In this document: piece after piece, positions 36,358-46,799 of the stretch
How positions within the stretch are numbered: the stretch's first letter is position 1
How the letters are laid out: each line of letters begins with the position of its first letter
Assembly (NCBI GenBank): GCA_913043815.1
Contig: CAJWNY010000006.1
Coordinates: forward strand, 1 to 63,549
DNA from: an uncultured Gammaproteobacteria bacterium
GTDB lineage: Bacteria; Pseudomonadota; Gammaproteobacteria; Pseudomonadales; Azotimanducaceae
DNA length: 63,549 nucleotides
Reading direction: 5' to 3'
Notes under the pieces: model-generated
Databases searched by the model: none
What the model was told of the DNA's origin: nothing
The model's input: only the letters and a program-made list of their open reading frames with translations
Translations under genes and position numbers: made by a program

Positions 36358-36948
36358 CTAGGCTGGATCTACCGCAACTCTTACCCTTAACGATTCACCC
36401 GGATCTTGATCTAAGCGTGTCTTGTAAGTCTGCCCAGCGTAAACATAACTAACGTCATAGCCCAATAACTCTTGCTCTTTTCGCTCATCATAATAAACGT
36501 TGCAGAACTCTTGTTGCCTAAAGGTGACCCGTTGATTTGCGTCATGTTCGCGCTTATGCCGACCAATATCTTTCGCTATGGAGTAACCCAAGATACCGCC
36601 AACAACCGTACCCACACGCTTATTGGACTTCTTGTGGCCTATGGCGTTGCCCAGCGCACCGCCCACTAATGCACCAATAATGACAGGAGTTTTGGAACGT
36701 TGAGCGCTTTCTTGATGAGCGACCCGTTCATGGCGGCAGACCTCTCTGGGATCCTCGTAAACTACCGTTTGATATACTGGTATAGATGAAACAACCCTAG
36801 CTCGCTCGTAACTGGAATCAGCGTAGGCAGAGGTTGAAAAGACGCTCAGGCCAGCAACCAATGCTGCAACTTTTAGCGTGCTAATTGGCAAGGCAAGGGT
36901 AGCGGCCCTGCAGCCTAACGAACCATTAGAAAAATTTTTATAAGTCAT
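36358..36948 (-). CDS. Glycine-zipper (2TM) envelope protein
   Basis: A 196-residue exported protein with an N-terminal signal segment (about residues 18-44, ending SAYADSS) and a glycine-zipper hairpin, GALVGGALGNAIGHKKSN...VGTVVGGILGYSIAKDIG, of the RcpA/Rick_17kDa-like 2TM type. The C-terminal part has FRQQEFCNVYYDERKE and GYDVSYVYAGQTY, typical of this family of outer-membrane-associated proteins. ATG 36948 follows AGGTGAAG and is preferred to a 12-codon longer reading. Its function is unknown; envelope integrity is the usual suggestion. Confidence 0.8.
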   Translation of the reverse strand: MTYKNFSNGSLGCRAATLALPISTLKVAALVAGLSVFSTSAYADSSYERARVVSSIPVYQTVVYEDPREVCRHERVAHQESAQRSKTPVIIGALVGGALGNAIGHKKSNKRVGTVVGGILGYSIAKDIGRHKREHDANQRVTFRQQEFCNVYYDERKEQELLGYDVSYVYAGQTYKTRLDQDPGESLRVRVAVDPA

Positions 36949-37099
36949 CGCTTCACCTATCATTTGATATTCAAGTTGGTACAAGGATAACTGGTGTTAA
37001 CTGAACACTCTCTGAATGAAACGACTGTCGGGCAGAAAATTCTTACAGTAAAAAAATAAGTAAGAACTAGCAACAAATACGACGCGATATGGCCAGATG

Positions 37100-37993
37100 T
37101 TAGCTTAACGAGACAGATTCGACTGTATGGTCTTCGGCTAGCGCAACATTCAGCCCTGGTTGCGGGCTAGGCGACTGCCACTGCCAGCGTGTTAACCGCT
37201 CGTAATGCTCTATGAAGCGCATCAACTGTTCTTGAGACATACGCTGACCCTGGGGCAAGTGAGCCTCTTGTTCCGCACGCCACTGATGTACTTGGTCAAA
37301 ACTTGGCGGTCTGAGTTGCACCCAATAGCCTACGTGCTTCCATAACTTAGAGTAGCTAATTTGGATTTGCTGGTTTACCCAACGCCGCCAGATACCTGCT
37401 TCATCTTCGGCTTTTTCAAGCATATTTACCGCTTTATCTAACCGCTGATTGGGTTGGGGCTGAACACCTAAGCACCAGCCTTCCAGCACCAATACCGAGG
37501 CCTCTACTTGAATAAAGCCCTCGCGGTCATCAATGGCTTTGTTAAAACTTGGCAGACTCATTTTCACAGGCAGCCTTGGTTCACTATTAGCCTGTGATGC
37601 ATTTTTATTCGAGATTTTTTCTAGCGCTTGTTGCAGTAGACCAATGTCATGAGTACCAGGTACACCCCTAGTCTGAAGTAGCGGGTGCACCGTCTCTGCG
37701 AGCAGCATGCGCTGAGCATGGGTAAGATAAAAGTCATCTAGAGAAACCGCTATTGCGCTGATACCTAAATCAGATATTGCAGAGACCAAATACTCAGCAA
37801 GAGTAGATTTACCTGACCCTTGGCTGCCACAAATACCCACCACACTGAGCCTTTTTTCAACAATCATTGGCGCCAACGAGTTACTGATCAGCTGCCAATC
37901 TACAAAACTCACCGGAGTATTTTTGTTGCCACTCTTGTTGGTATCGCTATTGGGCCTTGAGGCCAGTTGCTCATGCAATGTTGTTAAATCCAA
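37100..37993 (-). CDS. D-glycerate 3-kinase (P-loop kinase)
   Basis: A cytoplasmic P-loop kinase of the phosphoribulokinase/uridine-kinase-like group, closest in outline to plant and bacterial D-glycerate 3-kinase. The Walker A motif is GSQGSGKST near residue 56, SLDDFYLTHAQR follows, then TRGVPGTHDIGLLQQ, and VLVLEGWCLGVQPQP carries the Walker B-like acidic part. The C-terminal half is Trp-rich, as in the family. At 297 residues the size fits. The upstream 280 bases are non-coding and shared divergently with the M16 protease gene. Confidence 0.82.
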   Translation of the reverse strand: MDLTTLHEQLASRPNSDTNKSGNKNTPVSFVDWQLISNSLAPMIVEKRLSVVGICGSQGSGKSTLAEYLVSAISDLGISAIAVSLDDFYLTHAQRMLLAETVHPLLQTRGVPGTHDIGLLQQALEKISNKNASQANSEPRLPVKMSLPSFNKAIDDREGFIQVEASVLVLEGWCLGVQPQPNQRLDKAVNMLEKAEDEAGIWRRWVNQQIQISYSKLWKHVGYWVQLRPPSFDQVHQWRAEQEAHLPQGQRMSQEQLMRFIEHYERLTRWQWQSPSPQPGLNVALAEDHTVESVSLS

Positions 37994-38279
37994 AAGTGCT
38001 TCCGCTTTTTACCTACCATTTGTCACCAGCAAAACCCTTGCATCACCGATCAATTCGCCAAGCTGGGCAAAAGAATTCGACTGCGCCGAGTAGGTTGTTG
38101 TCTTTGAAGATCTACCTTTGATCTGCACTCGGCAATAAGCATCTGTTATCTGCCGCACATTCGTTCTTATACGAAACATACACACACGTTACTTTAATCT
38201 TTGCTTGGATCATATGATAAGTCAGAATCAAAGCCCTCAAAGCTAATCCATCACCAGTCACTATTACGGAGTAGGTAAA

Positions 38280-41093
38280 TTGAACACTAAACTGTTTGGT
38301 TTTTGTTGTACGGCGCTCATCATTGGCTCATTGCATGGCTGCGCTGTCTCGGAGCAAGCATCCATAGCTGAAAATGCGGCTAAGCCGATAACGGTGCGCA
38401 AGAGCCCTAACGATGATCGAGATTATCGCTATCTTGTTCTGCCAAATAAAATGCGTGTCTTATTAGTCTCAGATCCAAGTACGGACAAAGCAGCCGCAGC
38501 ACTCTCGGTTTACAGAGGCAGTTTTCACGAGCCAGAGTCACGCCCAGGGCTCGCGCACTTCTTAGAGCACATGCTGTTCATCGGTACAGAAAAATACCCA
38601 GAGGTAGACAGCTTTCAAAACTTCATCACAGGCAATGGCGGTTCTTCAAATGCTTACACCGCCCAAGATCACACCAATTACTTCTTTGATATTCAAACCA
38701 GCGGTTTTAATGAAGGGCTAGACCGCTTCGCGCATTTCTTTATCGACCCGCTGCTTTCGCCAGAATATGTAGAGCGAGAGAAGAATGCGGTGCACTCCGA
38801 ATATCAGATGCAGATTAAAGATGACGGCTGGCGCGGCTACATGGTCAGCAAACGGGCCCTAAACCCTGAGCACCCAGGACATAGATTTACCATAGGCTCT
38901 TTGGAAACATTAAAAGGCGACGTGGGCAGCGACCTAATGACCTTCTTCGCAGAAAATTACTCCGCCGACCAAATGGGACTTGTCATTTTGGCTAATCAGT
39001 CGTTGGACACGTTAGAGGCACTGGTGACCCCCTTATTCAACCAAGTGAGGAATACCAACATAGGTCCAAGCTACCCAGACCAAGCGCTTTTCACCAAGGC
39101 TCAACTGCCTGCTGTATTAACATCAGTATCGTTGAAAGAAAAATATCAAGTCACCTATAACTTCCCTATGCCAAATACTCGAGAAGTTTATAAAACTAAG
39201 CCGGAACAATACATTAGTAACCTGCTAGGGCACGAAGGCCAAGGCAGCTTACATAGCGTTTTAAACGAGCGTGGTTGGATTGAAAGTTTAGGTGCTGGCA
39301 CCCAGAGTTTTGACCGCCAGAACAGCCTACTTTCAATCAGCCTTGAACTAACTGAAGAAGGCCGCTCACACATACCAAAAATAACAGATCTGCTATTCCA
39401 GTACATTAATTTACTAAAAGCCGATGCTCCGACCGAGCGGATTTACCTAGAACAAGCCAAGGTTGCAGAACTGGGTTTCCGCTTCCAAGAAAAGGGTTCA
39501 ACTGTGGGCTTTGTTTACCAGATGGCGCCCCGCTTAGATGAATATCCGGCTGAAGACTTGCTTGTAGCACCCTACTTAATGGAAGGCTTCGACGCCGAAC
39601 TGATCAACAAGTCTTTGAGCTTTCTACGCAAAGACAATGTGTTTATGGAAATTTCTGCACCAGATCTAAAAACAAATCAGGTAGAGCCTTGGTTTAATGT
39701 GCCTTACTCATTAACTGTGGGCGAGATTGAAACAGTAGGTTTCAAGGGCGCTAGTTTAAACTTGCCGCCGGCCAACCCTTACTTGCCAAACAATCTAAGC
39801 CTACTGGATGAGAACAGTGAAACCATTAGCCAAGTAACGGACCGACCAGACCTGCAAGTCTGGTTAGATACAGACGTAACCTTTGGCACGCCACGGGCAA
39901 ACACAAGCATATTGCTGCTGACCGACGGCGGCCTAAGCGACTTAAAAGATAGAGCCTACGCAGAGTTATATCGTCGACTTGTTAACGACACTTTGAGCAC
40001 TACGGTTTATCCCGCCTATCTCGCAGGCTTAGGGTATGGCATTAGCACCAATGAATCAGGCTTCAGCATTTCGCTTAACGGTTATCAAGACAAGCAAATG
40101 CAATTGTTAGCTACAGTAATTGACCATCTGCTTAATGCCGAGTTAACGGAGGAGCGTTTTGCCACATTTAAGACTGGGTTGACTAAGGATTGGCAGAATG
40201 CGGCCAAGGATAAACCCTATACGCAAACACTTGGCGCCCTGGACACCCTGTTGGTTTCATCCAGTTGGTCAACTGTGGCATTGGCCGATACCTTGGCACC
40301 CCTTAACCTAAATGAATTGAACAAGTGGCGAGAGATCAAACTCGCCAAAATTGGAGTCATTGCAGCACTCCACGGCAATGTATCGGCAAAAGACGCTCAA
40401 GCGCTAGAAGATTTGCTAGCGCAAAAACTGCCTATGACAGCTATTGTAAAAAAGAAGTCATCAGTCGCAGACATCACCGAGCAGCTGCTATTAAACGTCA
40501 ATGTTGATCATAACGACGCCGCCCTTCTACTTTATGTTCAGGACCCCGACAATAGCTTTGCCAGCCGAGCCAAGAGTAGTCTAGCGGGCCAAATTCTTCG
40601 TTCAGCGTATTTCTCCAGCCTGCGCACAGACCAACAACTAGGCTATGTAGTAAGCGCCGGAGTACGTAAATTTAATACACGCAGCGGCAATCTTTTTCTT
40701 GTGCAGTCGCCGAAAGCCGGCGTCGAGGATCTAGAGCAAGCAACGCTAACGTTTATGCAAAACTACATCGACAGTTGGCAGGATCTCAGTGATGCGGAAT
40801 TTGCCCAGCAAAAATCTGGTTTGATCAGTCGTCTCACAGAATCTGACAAAAACTTGGGACAGCGTAGTCAAAAATACTGGCAGAATTTAAACGATGAAAA
40901 CTACAACTTCGACTCCAACGAGCAGATAGCTGCTGAAGTTGAAAAAATCGGCAGAGCAGAAATGGGCAGATTTATGCAAGATATTCTCAAGCGACTTAAG
41001 AGCAGGCGCATACTCATCTTTAGCCCTGGCAAATTTAAACAAGTGCCAAGCGAAGGACGCTTATTGGAAGACTCGCTAGCTTTTAAAAAATAA
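38280..41093 (+). CDS. M16-family (pitrilysin/insulinase) zinc metalloprotease lipoprotein
   Basis: A large envelope metalloprotease like protease III (pitrilysin). It starts with TTG, preceded by GGAGTAGG. The lipobox LHGC at residues 18-21 makes Cys21 the predicted acylation site. The inverted zinc motif HFLEH is at 93-97 and the distal Glu is Glu174 in AVHSEYQMQ. The following inactive-repeat regions end with a GQRSQKYWQNL helix. The 937-residue length is close to E. coli PtrA (962), but the lipid anchor is different. It probably degrades peptides in the periplasm. Confidence 0.9.
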   Translation: MNTKLFGFCCTALIIGSLHGCAVSEQASIAENAAKPITVRKSPNDDRDYRYLVLPNKMRVLLVSDPSTDKAAAALSVYRGSFHEPESRPGLAHFLEHMLFIGTEKYPEVDSFQNFITGNGGSSNAYTAQDHTNYFFDIQTSGFNEGLDRFAHFFIDPLLSPEYVEREKNAVHSEYQMQIKDDGWRGYMVSKRALNPEHPGHRFTIGSLETLKGDVGSDLMTFFAENYSADQMGLVILANQSLDTLEALVTPLFNQVRNTNIGPSYPDQALFTKAQLPAVLTSVSLKEKYQVTYNFPMPNTREVYKTKPEQYISNLLGHEGQGSLHSVLNERGWIESLGAGTQSFDRQNSLLSISLELTEEGRSHIPKITDLLFQYINLLKADAPTERIYLEQAKVAELGFRFQEKGSTVGFVYQMAPRLDEYPAEDLLVAPYLMEGFDAELINKSLSFLRKDNVFMEISAPDLKTNQVEPWFNVPYSLTVGEIETVGFKGASLNLPPANPYLPNNLSLLDENSETISQVTDRPDLQVWLDTDVTFGTPRANTSILLLTDGGLSDLKDRAYAELYRRLVNDTLSTTVYPAYLAGLGYGISTNESGFSISLNGYQDKQMQLLATVIDHLLNAELTEERFATFKTGLTKDWQNAAKDKPYTQTLGALDTLLVSSSWSTVALADTLAPLNLNELNKWREIKLAKIGVIAALHGNVSAKDAQALEDLLAQKLPMTAIVKKKSSVADITEQLLLNVNVDHNDAALLLYVQDPDNSFASRAKSSLAGQILRSAYFSSLRTDQQLGYVVSAGVRKFNTRSGNLFLVQSPKAGVEDLEQATLTFMQNYIDSWQDLSDAEFAQQKSGLISRLTESDKNLGQRSQKYWQNLNDENYNFDSNEQIAAEVEKIGRAEMGRFMQDILKRLKSRRILIFSPGKFKQVPSEGRLLEDSLAFKK

Positions 41094-41267
41094 TCCGCCT
41101 TATAGCCCTCCTTAGTGCGATTTTCCCCACCAAGGAGCGGCGCACATAATCCACTGAGCAGTCGCTATCGACGGCTCCGCAGGCCTCTCCACAGACGCCA
41201 CTACGAACTTCCCTATAGAACGACTTGTTCTTCGGACTAACACAGTGATTTTAACGGCTAACGCCGC

Positions 41268-43346
41268 CTACAGCATATTGCTGGGCAAATCTAATCGGAA
41301 AGGCGGCAACGACTCTATCAGCGCGCGACCGTAGCGTTGAGTGACAATACGTTTGTCGAGCATCGTTATTGTGCCGAAATCTTTTTCGTGACGAATTAGA
41401 CGTCCACACGCCTGGACCAATTTCAACGCCGCATCAGGAACTGAAATTTCGTAAAAAGCGTTGCGTCCACGCGCTTCTGCCCACTCTGCAATGGCTTGGT
41501 CGATGGGATCATCTGGCACCGCAAAGGGTAGCTTTACGATAATCACATGGCGGCAATATGCGCCGGGCAAATCTAGCCCTTCAGAGAAACTAGCCAAACC
41601 AAACAGATAAGAGCCCTCTTTGGCATCAATACGCCGTTTATGTTCCACGATCAGCGCCTGCTTGCTGCCATCACCTTGCACCAACAAACCATCAGAGAGC
41701 TTGTCAGGTAACGCCTTTACAACCGCATTCAACTGCCGCCAGGAAGTGAACAACACCAATGCCGACTCTTCTCTTTTCAGCAGTCCAGGCAACAGCTCCG
41801 TAATTTCTGCACTATGGGCTTCAAAATCTCGCGGATCAGATTGCATACTGGGCACGTGAAAAGTAGCGATCTCGGGGTAGTTAAACGGACTAGCGATCAC
41901 CAATGTTGGCACTTCGACAGGCAAACCTACCCGCTCTATAAAACGGTCAAATCTACCTAACGCGGTGATTGTGGCGGATGTACAAACAGCCCCATAGCAG
42001 CGCTGCCAAAGTACTTCTTGTAGAATATATCCAGGCTCAATGGGCGCGCTGACCATTTCTATATCGTAAGAATTTCTATTTAGCCATCTCGCATAGCGCC
42101 GCTGTTGCTTAGACCCGCTAGCATAGTCTTCTAACAAGGCCTTAGTTGCCAGGGCTCTGCTTTGCAACTGGCCAACAGGTAGCAACCAGTCTTCAGCCTC
42201 AAAGGCTTTTTCCCAATCAAGGTTACCGGCAACAGCTTCCTGCAAAAGGTCGTGAACCCCCTCTAAATCATCACAGAGTTTGTGCATAGACGGCAGGGTG
42301 GCCAGCGAAAGGTCCATTAAGGTTTCGGGCACCTCTCCTAGAGGAAACCGGTAAATTTCACGGTCTTCATCCTTGGTCTCGAAGGGCATTATGTTTAGAC
42401 CCGCAGACAAAGCCTCAAACATGGATTGCAGCGCTATAGTTTCTCCAGCAACGCTCGTGGCTAGGGTGAGTAAATTATGTGGACGAGCAAAACGTTGAGT
42501 CAGCGAACTGAGAATATTATTGACATTGTCTAACCACTGATGAGTACTGTTAATACGTGCGCTGGTAGAAAAATGATTTTGCGTTTTGTCTGCTATGTGA
42601 TGGGCTTCATCAAGCACATAAATACAGTCCTCAGGATCTGGCAAAACAGCGCCGCCACCTAAGGCTAAATCCGAAAGTACCAAATCATGATTGGCTACAA
42701 TCACGTCCGAGCCTTCCAAATTGCCTCGAGCACGGAAAAATGGACACTGTTTGAAAAACGAACAACGGTTATTACTACAGCCGCGGTGGTCCGTGGTCAC
42801 AGTAGACCAAGCCCCATCAGCCATAGATTCCGGCCAACTATCAAACTCGCCGTCCCAAGCCCCTTGGCCATAGCGGCTGAGCATTTCCTGGTAAAGTACC
42901 GTGTGATCTTCATCAGACACATCAAAGATCGGGATGGCCTGTTGTTCTTGATATTTCAAGTGATCATCAAGGCGCTTGAGGCATACGTAGCGACCACGCC
43001 CCTTCGCCAAGGTGAGGGTAAAAGACAGGCCCGCCCTTTCTTTAATATCTGGTAGATCTTGCAGCACCACTTGTTCTTGCAATGCTACGGTAGCAGTGCT
43101 GAGAACCACGGTTTTACCCAAGCTTTGGGCCACTGGAATAGCAGCTAAACAATAAGCCGCTGTCTTACCGGTGCCGGTACCTGCTTCCACCACAGCTACT
43201 CGGTCGCCATCGCCCGCTAGGGTGCGAGCGATCTGCGCAATCATCTCTCGTTGCCCACGGCGCGGCTTGAAATCTCGAGATTCCAACCAAGTGCGGTAAG
43301 CAGTTTGGATTGCGTCTTTAACGTTGTCGGTAAGGGCTGAGGGCAT
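41268..43346 (-). CDS. DinG-family iron-sulfur DNA helicase
   Basis: A superfamily 2 helicase of the DinG/XPD type, probably 5'-3'. Walker A is EAGTGTGKT at residues 54-62, and the DEAH box is in YVLDEAHHIA. Cysteines in GRYVCLKRL, GCSNNRCSFFKQCPFF form the 4Fe-4S cluster domain. C-terminal helicase motifs include LFTSWRQLNAVV, the SFSEGLDLPGA motif and QACGRLIRHEKD. I start at ATG 43346 (MPSALTDNVK), giving 692 residues like E. coli DinG (716). A longer frame to 43475 adds 43 unlike-family residues. DinG and its paralogue YoaA are both possible names. Confidence 0.9.
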   Translation of the reverse strand: MPSALTDNVKDAIQTAYRTWLESRDFKPRRGQREMIAQIARTLAGDGDRVAVVEAGTGTGKTAAYCLAAIPVAQSLGKTVVLSTATVALQEQVVLQDLPDIKERAGLSFTLTLAKGRGRYVCLKRLDDHLKYQEQQAIPIFDVSDEDHTVLYQEMLSRYGQGAWDGEFDSWPESMADGAWSTVTTDHRGCSNNRCSFFKQCPFFRARGNLEGSDVIVANHDLVLSDLALGGGAVLPDPEDCIYVLDEAHHIADKTQNHFSTSARINSTHQWLDNVNNILSSLTQRFARPHNLLTLATSVAGETIALQSMFEALSAGLNIMPFETKDEDREIYRFPLGEVPETLMDLSLATLPSMHKLCDDLEGVHDLLQEAVAGNLDWEKAFEAEDWLLPVGQLQSRALATKALLEDYASGSKQQRRYARWLNRNSYDIEMVSAPIEPGYILQEVLWQRCYGAVCTSATITALGRFDRFIERVGLPVEVPTLVIASPFNYPEIATFHVPSMQSDPRDFEAHSAEITELLPGLLKREESALVLFTSWRQLNAVVKALPDKLSDGLLVQGDGSKQALIVEHKRRIDAKEGSYLFGLASFSEGLDLPGAYCRHVIIVKLPFAVPDDPIDQAIAEWAEARGRNAFYEISVPDAALKLVQACGRLIRHEKDFGTITMLDKRIVTQRYGRALIESLPPFRLDLPSNML

Positions 43347-43497
43347 AAGCGGACTTTGCGGGAAAGCACTGCGTAATCCAAGCAGATAGGTAAGATATTT
43401 CCGCGCGCAGCGAGTTGTAAAGTCCACCCTTCGTGAGATTGAATAGTCCATACGAGTGTGAGAACGTGCGGCCATAGAAAAAACGCAACATCAGAAA

Positions 43498-44706
43498 ATG
43501 AAAAAAATGAAAAAACAACACGTCACCGCAGCAGCACAAAAGCAAGATAGCCGGTCGAGCCGTTTAAACATTGCTACAAAGTTGGCGTTTATCCTTGGAC
43601 TAGGCGGCATATTACTTTCCGCTCAAGCTGACCCCAGACTTACGACGCCTCCTGGCTTCACTATTACTAAACTACCGTTTTCAGTACCTAAAGCACGCCA
43701 ACTTGCCCTAACCGAAAACGGCACGCTTATTGTCGGTTCACGCAAATCTGGCAACGTCTATGCGGTACCCAACGCCTTAACCGCCGCTAACCCAAAGGTG
43801 ATCACTCTATTTAACGACCTTAATGAACCCAGTGGTCTAGCCTTGGCTAATGGCGACTTGTACATTGCCGCGGTATCTAAAGTACTTCGGGTAAATGACA
43901 TTGAAAACCACCTAAAGGCTAATCCAAAATTTGACCTGGTGACGGATACGCTGCCGAAAAAAGCCCACCACGGTTGGAAATATATAAAGTTTGGCGACGA
44001 CGGCATGCTTTATGTGCCCGTTGGTGCGCCATGCAATATTTGCCTTTCTAAAGATAAGCGTTTTGCCACGATGCTACGTATGGACCCGACAACTGGGGCC
44101 ATCGAGATTATCGCGAAGGGTTTGAGAAACGTTGTAGGCTTTGCATGGCATCCTGAGAGCAAAGACTTATGGGTAAGTAATAATGGTCGAGATATTTTGG
44201 GCGACGACATTCCTGCGGATGAGTTAAATGTCATTCCAGCAAAAAACACCAATGCACTGCACTTTGGCTACCCATTCGTCCACTCAAATAACGCCAGTGA
44301 CTCGCCGGGTATAATTAAGGACCCAGAGTTCGGCGATCATGAAGACGCAGCCAAATATGACTTTCAGCCTGCCGCTGTGCGCATCCAAGCGCATTCTGCC
44401 CCTATTGGGATGACATTTTATACGGGTACGCAGTTTCCAGCCCAGTACAAAAATGCGCTTTTTGTCGCTGAACGTGGTTCTTGGAATAGAAGTTCCAAGG
44501 TGGGATATCAATTAACGGTTATGACTTTAGATGCGTCAGGCGACCCAGTGTACGAGCCTTTTATCTATGGCTGGTTGGAGGATGAAACGGCTTGGGGTAG
44601 ACCCAACGACGTGCTGCAAACTAAAGAAGGTCACCTGCTGATCTCAGACGACGAGGCAGGCGCCGTCTACTTAGTAAGTTACAGCCAAGCATTGGCAGCA
44701 AACTAA
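43498..44706 (+). CDS. Periplasmic PQQ-type sugar dehydrogenase-like beta-propeller
   Basis: An exported six-bladed propeller of the soluble aldose/L-sorbosone dehydrogenase-like group. The N terminus is Lys-rich with a signal segment around residues 25-45 (ending SAQAD). Family blocks are PSGLALANGDLYIA, GLRNVVGFAWHPES, LWVSNNGRD, and VAERGSWNRS near residue 320. Cys residues near GAPCNICLS could form a disulfide. It could oxidise a sugar with PQQ, but many homologues are uncharacterised and some bind no PQQ. It is divergent from the DinG gene. Confidence 0.8.
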   Translation: MKKMKKQHVTAAAQKQDSRSSRLNIATKLAFILGLGGILLSAQADPRLTTPPGFTITKLPFSVPKARQLALTENGTLIVGSRKSGNVYAVPNALTAANPKVITLFNDLNEPSGLALANGDLYIAAVSKVLRVNDIENHLKANPKFDLVTDTLPKKAHHGWKYIKFGDDGMLYVPVGAPCNICLSKDKRFATMLRMDPTTGAIEIIAKGLRNVVGFAWHPESKDLWVSNNGRDILGDDIPADELNVIPAKNTNALHFGYPFVHSNNASDSPGIIKDPEFGDHEDAAKYDFQPAAVRIQAHSAPIGMTFYTGTQFPAQYKNALFVAERGSWNRSSKVGYQLTVMTLDASGDPVYEPFIYGWLEDETAWGRPNDVLQTKEGHLLISDDEAGAVYLVSYSQALAAN

Positions 44707-44767
44707 CACTGGTAACTAATTGCGGCCCAGGCTATTAGATAATTTTTCAGCCCGCCGGACCCTATCT

Positions 44768-46438
44768 CTAGCCCCGAATATCGACTTCAACTTTTTGCTT
44801 TGGCATGAGAGATATTTCCATAGGCGCAAAGTGCTCCATATCTACATCAATGAGATAGGGGCCATTGGTCTCCATGGCCAAATTCATTGCCTGTGCAAAC
44901 GCTTCGACACTGGCGACACGCTGTCCGGGTACGCCCATACTTTGAGCCATCTGCGCGAAGGCCACTTTACCTAGATCTGTTTCATTTACGCGACCAAAAC
45001 GATTTTGCTGCAACCAGCGCAAGATTCCATATCCTGAATCGTTAAATACGCAAATAATCAGCGGCACCTTATATTGAGCGCAAGTGGCCAGTTCAGTGGC
45101 ATGAAACATGAAGCCACCGTCGCCGTGGATAACCATAGTTTTACGCTTGCTGGCTATGGCAGCACCAACACTCATAGGAAAACCAGGACCAATTGCTCCA
45201 GAAGTCGGGTTTATCGAGGTGCGAGGCTCAAGGATGGGAAACTGCTGATTACCCCAATTGTAGGCGGAAATTGTTTGGTCGCGGACAAACACGCTGTCTC
45301 TAGGTAATTTTTCACGAATACAATCCATCACTAAGGGCCAATCATCGCCTAAGCGAGCACGCATAGCATTACGCACTCCATCTCTAGATTCCCAGAGTTT
45401 GGCATTGAATTGACCGTCGTTCGTTAATATCTCTTTACTATCGGCATTGATTTCTTGCAGCGCCAATTTGGCATCTGCGATAACGCTAATATGCGCCTTG
45501 TGCGTACGTCCTATCATGTTGCCATCAATATCAATGTGAACCAAATTTCCTGGCGGAGTTTGACTGGCGAATTGACCGTCTACGCCCACCGCGAACTTAG
45601 TTCCGATAGCCAAGGTTAAATCCGCATCTTGAATAGCGTTATAAATGCCAGCGGAATTGTAGTAATTGCCCATGCACAAAGGATGATCTTCAGGAATGAC
45701 ACCGCGCCCGTCTACAGTAGTTAACACCGGAGCGTCTAGCAGTTCAGCCAAAGCCAAAAGCTCTTTATGGGCATTTGCGGAAATCACACCGCCGCCTGCC
45801 ACAATAATGCGCTTGGAAGATTTACCCAAGGCACTAACAACATTACTTATGCTATTTTCATCTGGCGCAAAGGCCTCGTTGCTTGGCAAAGATACCTGTA
45901 TCCGATGAGCGTCGGCATACTGGATATCAATGGGTATTTCAATAGCCCCTGGCGCGCCTCTACCGGTGAACATGTCGTTTATGACGGCACTAAAGGCGCT
46001 GCCTAATTGATTTATATGACGGGGGCTTTCCACTCTGCGGCAGACAGAAGCCAGCATGGGTACCTGATTTTCTGCCTCATGAACGTAACTAAGACCACGG
46101 CCATAAAAGGCGGTTTCTGCCTGGCCTGTAATAACCAAGACTCTTGAAGATCCATACTGTGCTTCATAAAGTCCCGTAACGGTGTTTGAGGTGCCGGGGC
46201 CTGTAGAAGCAATCATTACCCCGAGTTTACCGCTTGCACGGGCATAACCATCTGCCGCATGCGTTCCGGCTTGTTCGTGGCGCACATCAATAATTTTAGT
46301 CGTACCAAGGCGATTTATAGCATCCAATATAGGCATGTTATGAATACTGACAATCGCAAAGACGTGCTCAACGTTGAGTTGAGCTAACGCGTCAGCGATT
46401 AAATCTGCGCCGGTAAAATCTGACGTTCGGCTGGACAT
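44768..46438 (-). CDS. ThDP-dependent enzyme of the acetolactate synthase/decarboxylase superfamily
   Basis: A three-domain ThDP enzyme. The catalytic Glu55 is in DVRHEQAGTHAADGYA. The cofactor motif is GDGGFMFHATELATC followed by NDSGYG. The middle domain carries APVLTTVDGRGVIPEDHP. I start at ATG 46438, preceded by AGGAG, giving 556 residues; the upstream frame lacks a start context. It is not clearly IlvB; related enzymes decarboxylate 2-oxo acids or act on oxalyl-, sulfo- or glyoxylate-type substrates. Downstream genes on the same strand (FAH family, Zn dehydrogenase) suggest a catabolic role. The substrate is unknown. Confidence 0.85.
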   Translation of the reverse strand: MSSRTSDFTGADLIADALAQLNVEHVFAIVSIHNMPILDAINRLGTTKIIDVRHEQAGTHAADGYARASGKLGVMIASTGPGTSNTVTGLYEAQYGSSRVLVITGQAETAFYGRGLSYVHEAENQVPMLASVCRRVESPRHINQLGSAFSAVINDMFTGRGAPGAIEIPIDIQYADAHRIQVSLPSNEAFAPDENSISNVVSALGKSSKRIIVAGGGVISANAHKELLALAELLDAPVLTTVDGRGVIPEDHPLCMGNYYNSAGIYNAIQDADLTLAIGTKFAVGVDGQFASQTPPGNLVHIDIDGNMIGRTHKAHISVIADAKLALQEINADSKEILTNDGQFNAKLWESRDGVRNAMRARLGDDWPLVMDCIREKLPRDSVFVRDQTISAYNWGNQQFPILEPRTSINPTSGAIGPGFPMSVGAAIASKRKTMVIHGDGGFMFHATELATCAQYKVPLIICVFNDSGYGILRWLQQNRFGRVNETDLGKVAFAQMAQSMGVPGQRVASVEAFAQAMNLAMETNGPYLIDVDMEHFAPMEISLMPKQKVEVDIRG

Positions 46439-46799
46439 GGACACTCCTAAATCGATAAAAATTGTAGAGGCCAACAAGGCGCTAAACCTTCTAAACCCTC
46501 CCCGTGCGAGAGATAGAACTATTAGGCGACAAGCGCGGACTGTCAAGCAGGAGCAATAAGAGAGCCTTATTCCACCTCGCGCTTCGATTAGGCCACTTGG
46601 AGAGAGGTTGCGGGAAGAGTTAAGAAGAAAATTAATTGTCCTGCCAAGATAAGCATAAAAGGCGCTTTAAAGCTGCAACGAAAATCTGTAACCAATTGAG
46701 TGTTTAATCGTTAGAGCTATTACAGTGCACTATCCTTAAAAAAATATTTGCGCGCTGACCCAAAACGAATCTTATCATCGCATGCTTCGCCAAACACGT

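Noticed and set aside
41109-41145. Terminator after the M16 protease gene
   Set aside because: CTCCTT and AAGGAG can pair over a long loop, but there is no T-run and the stem is short.
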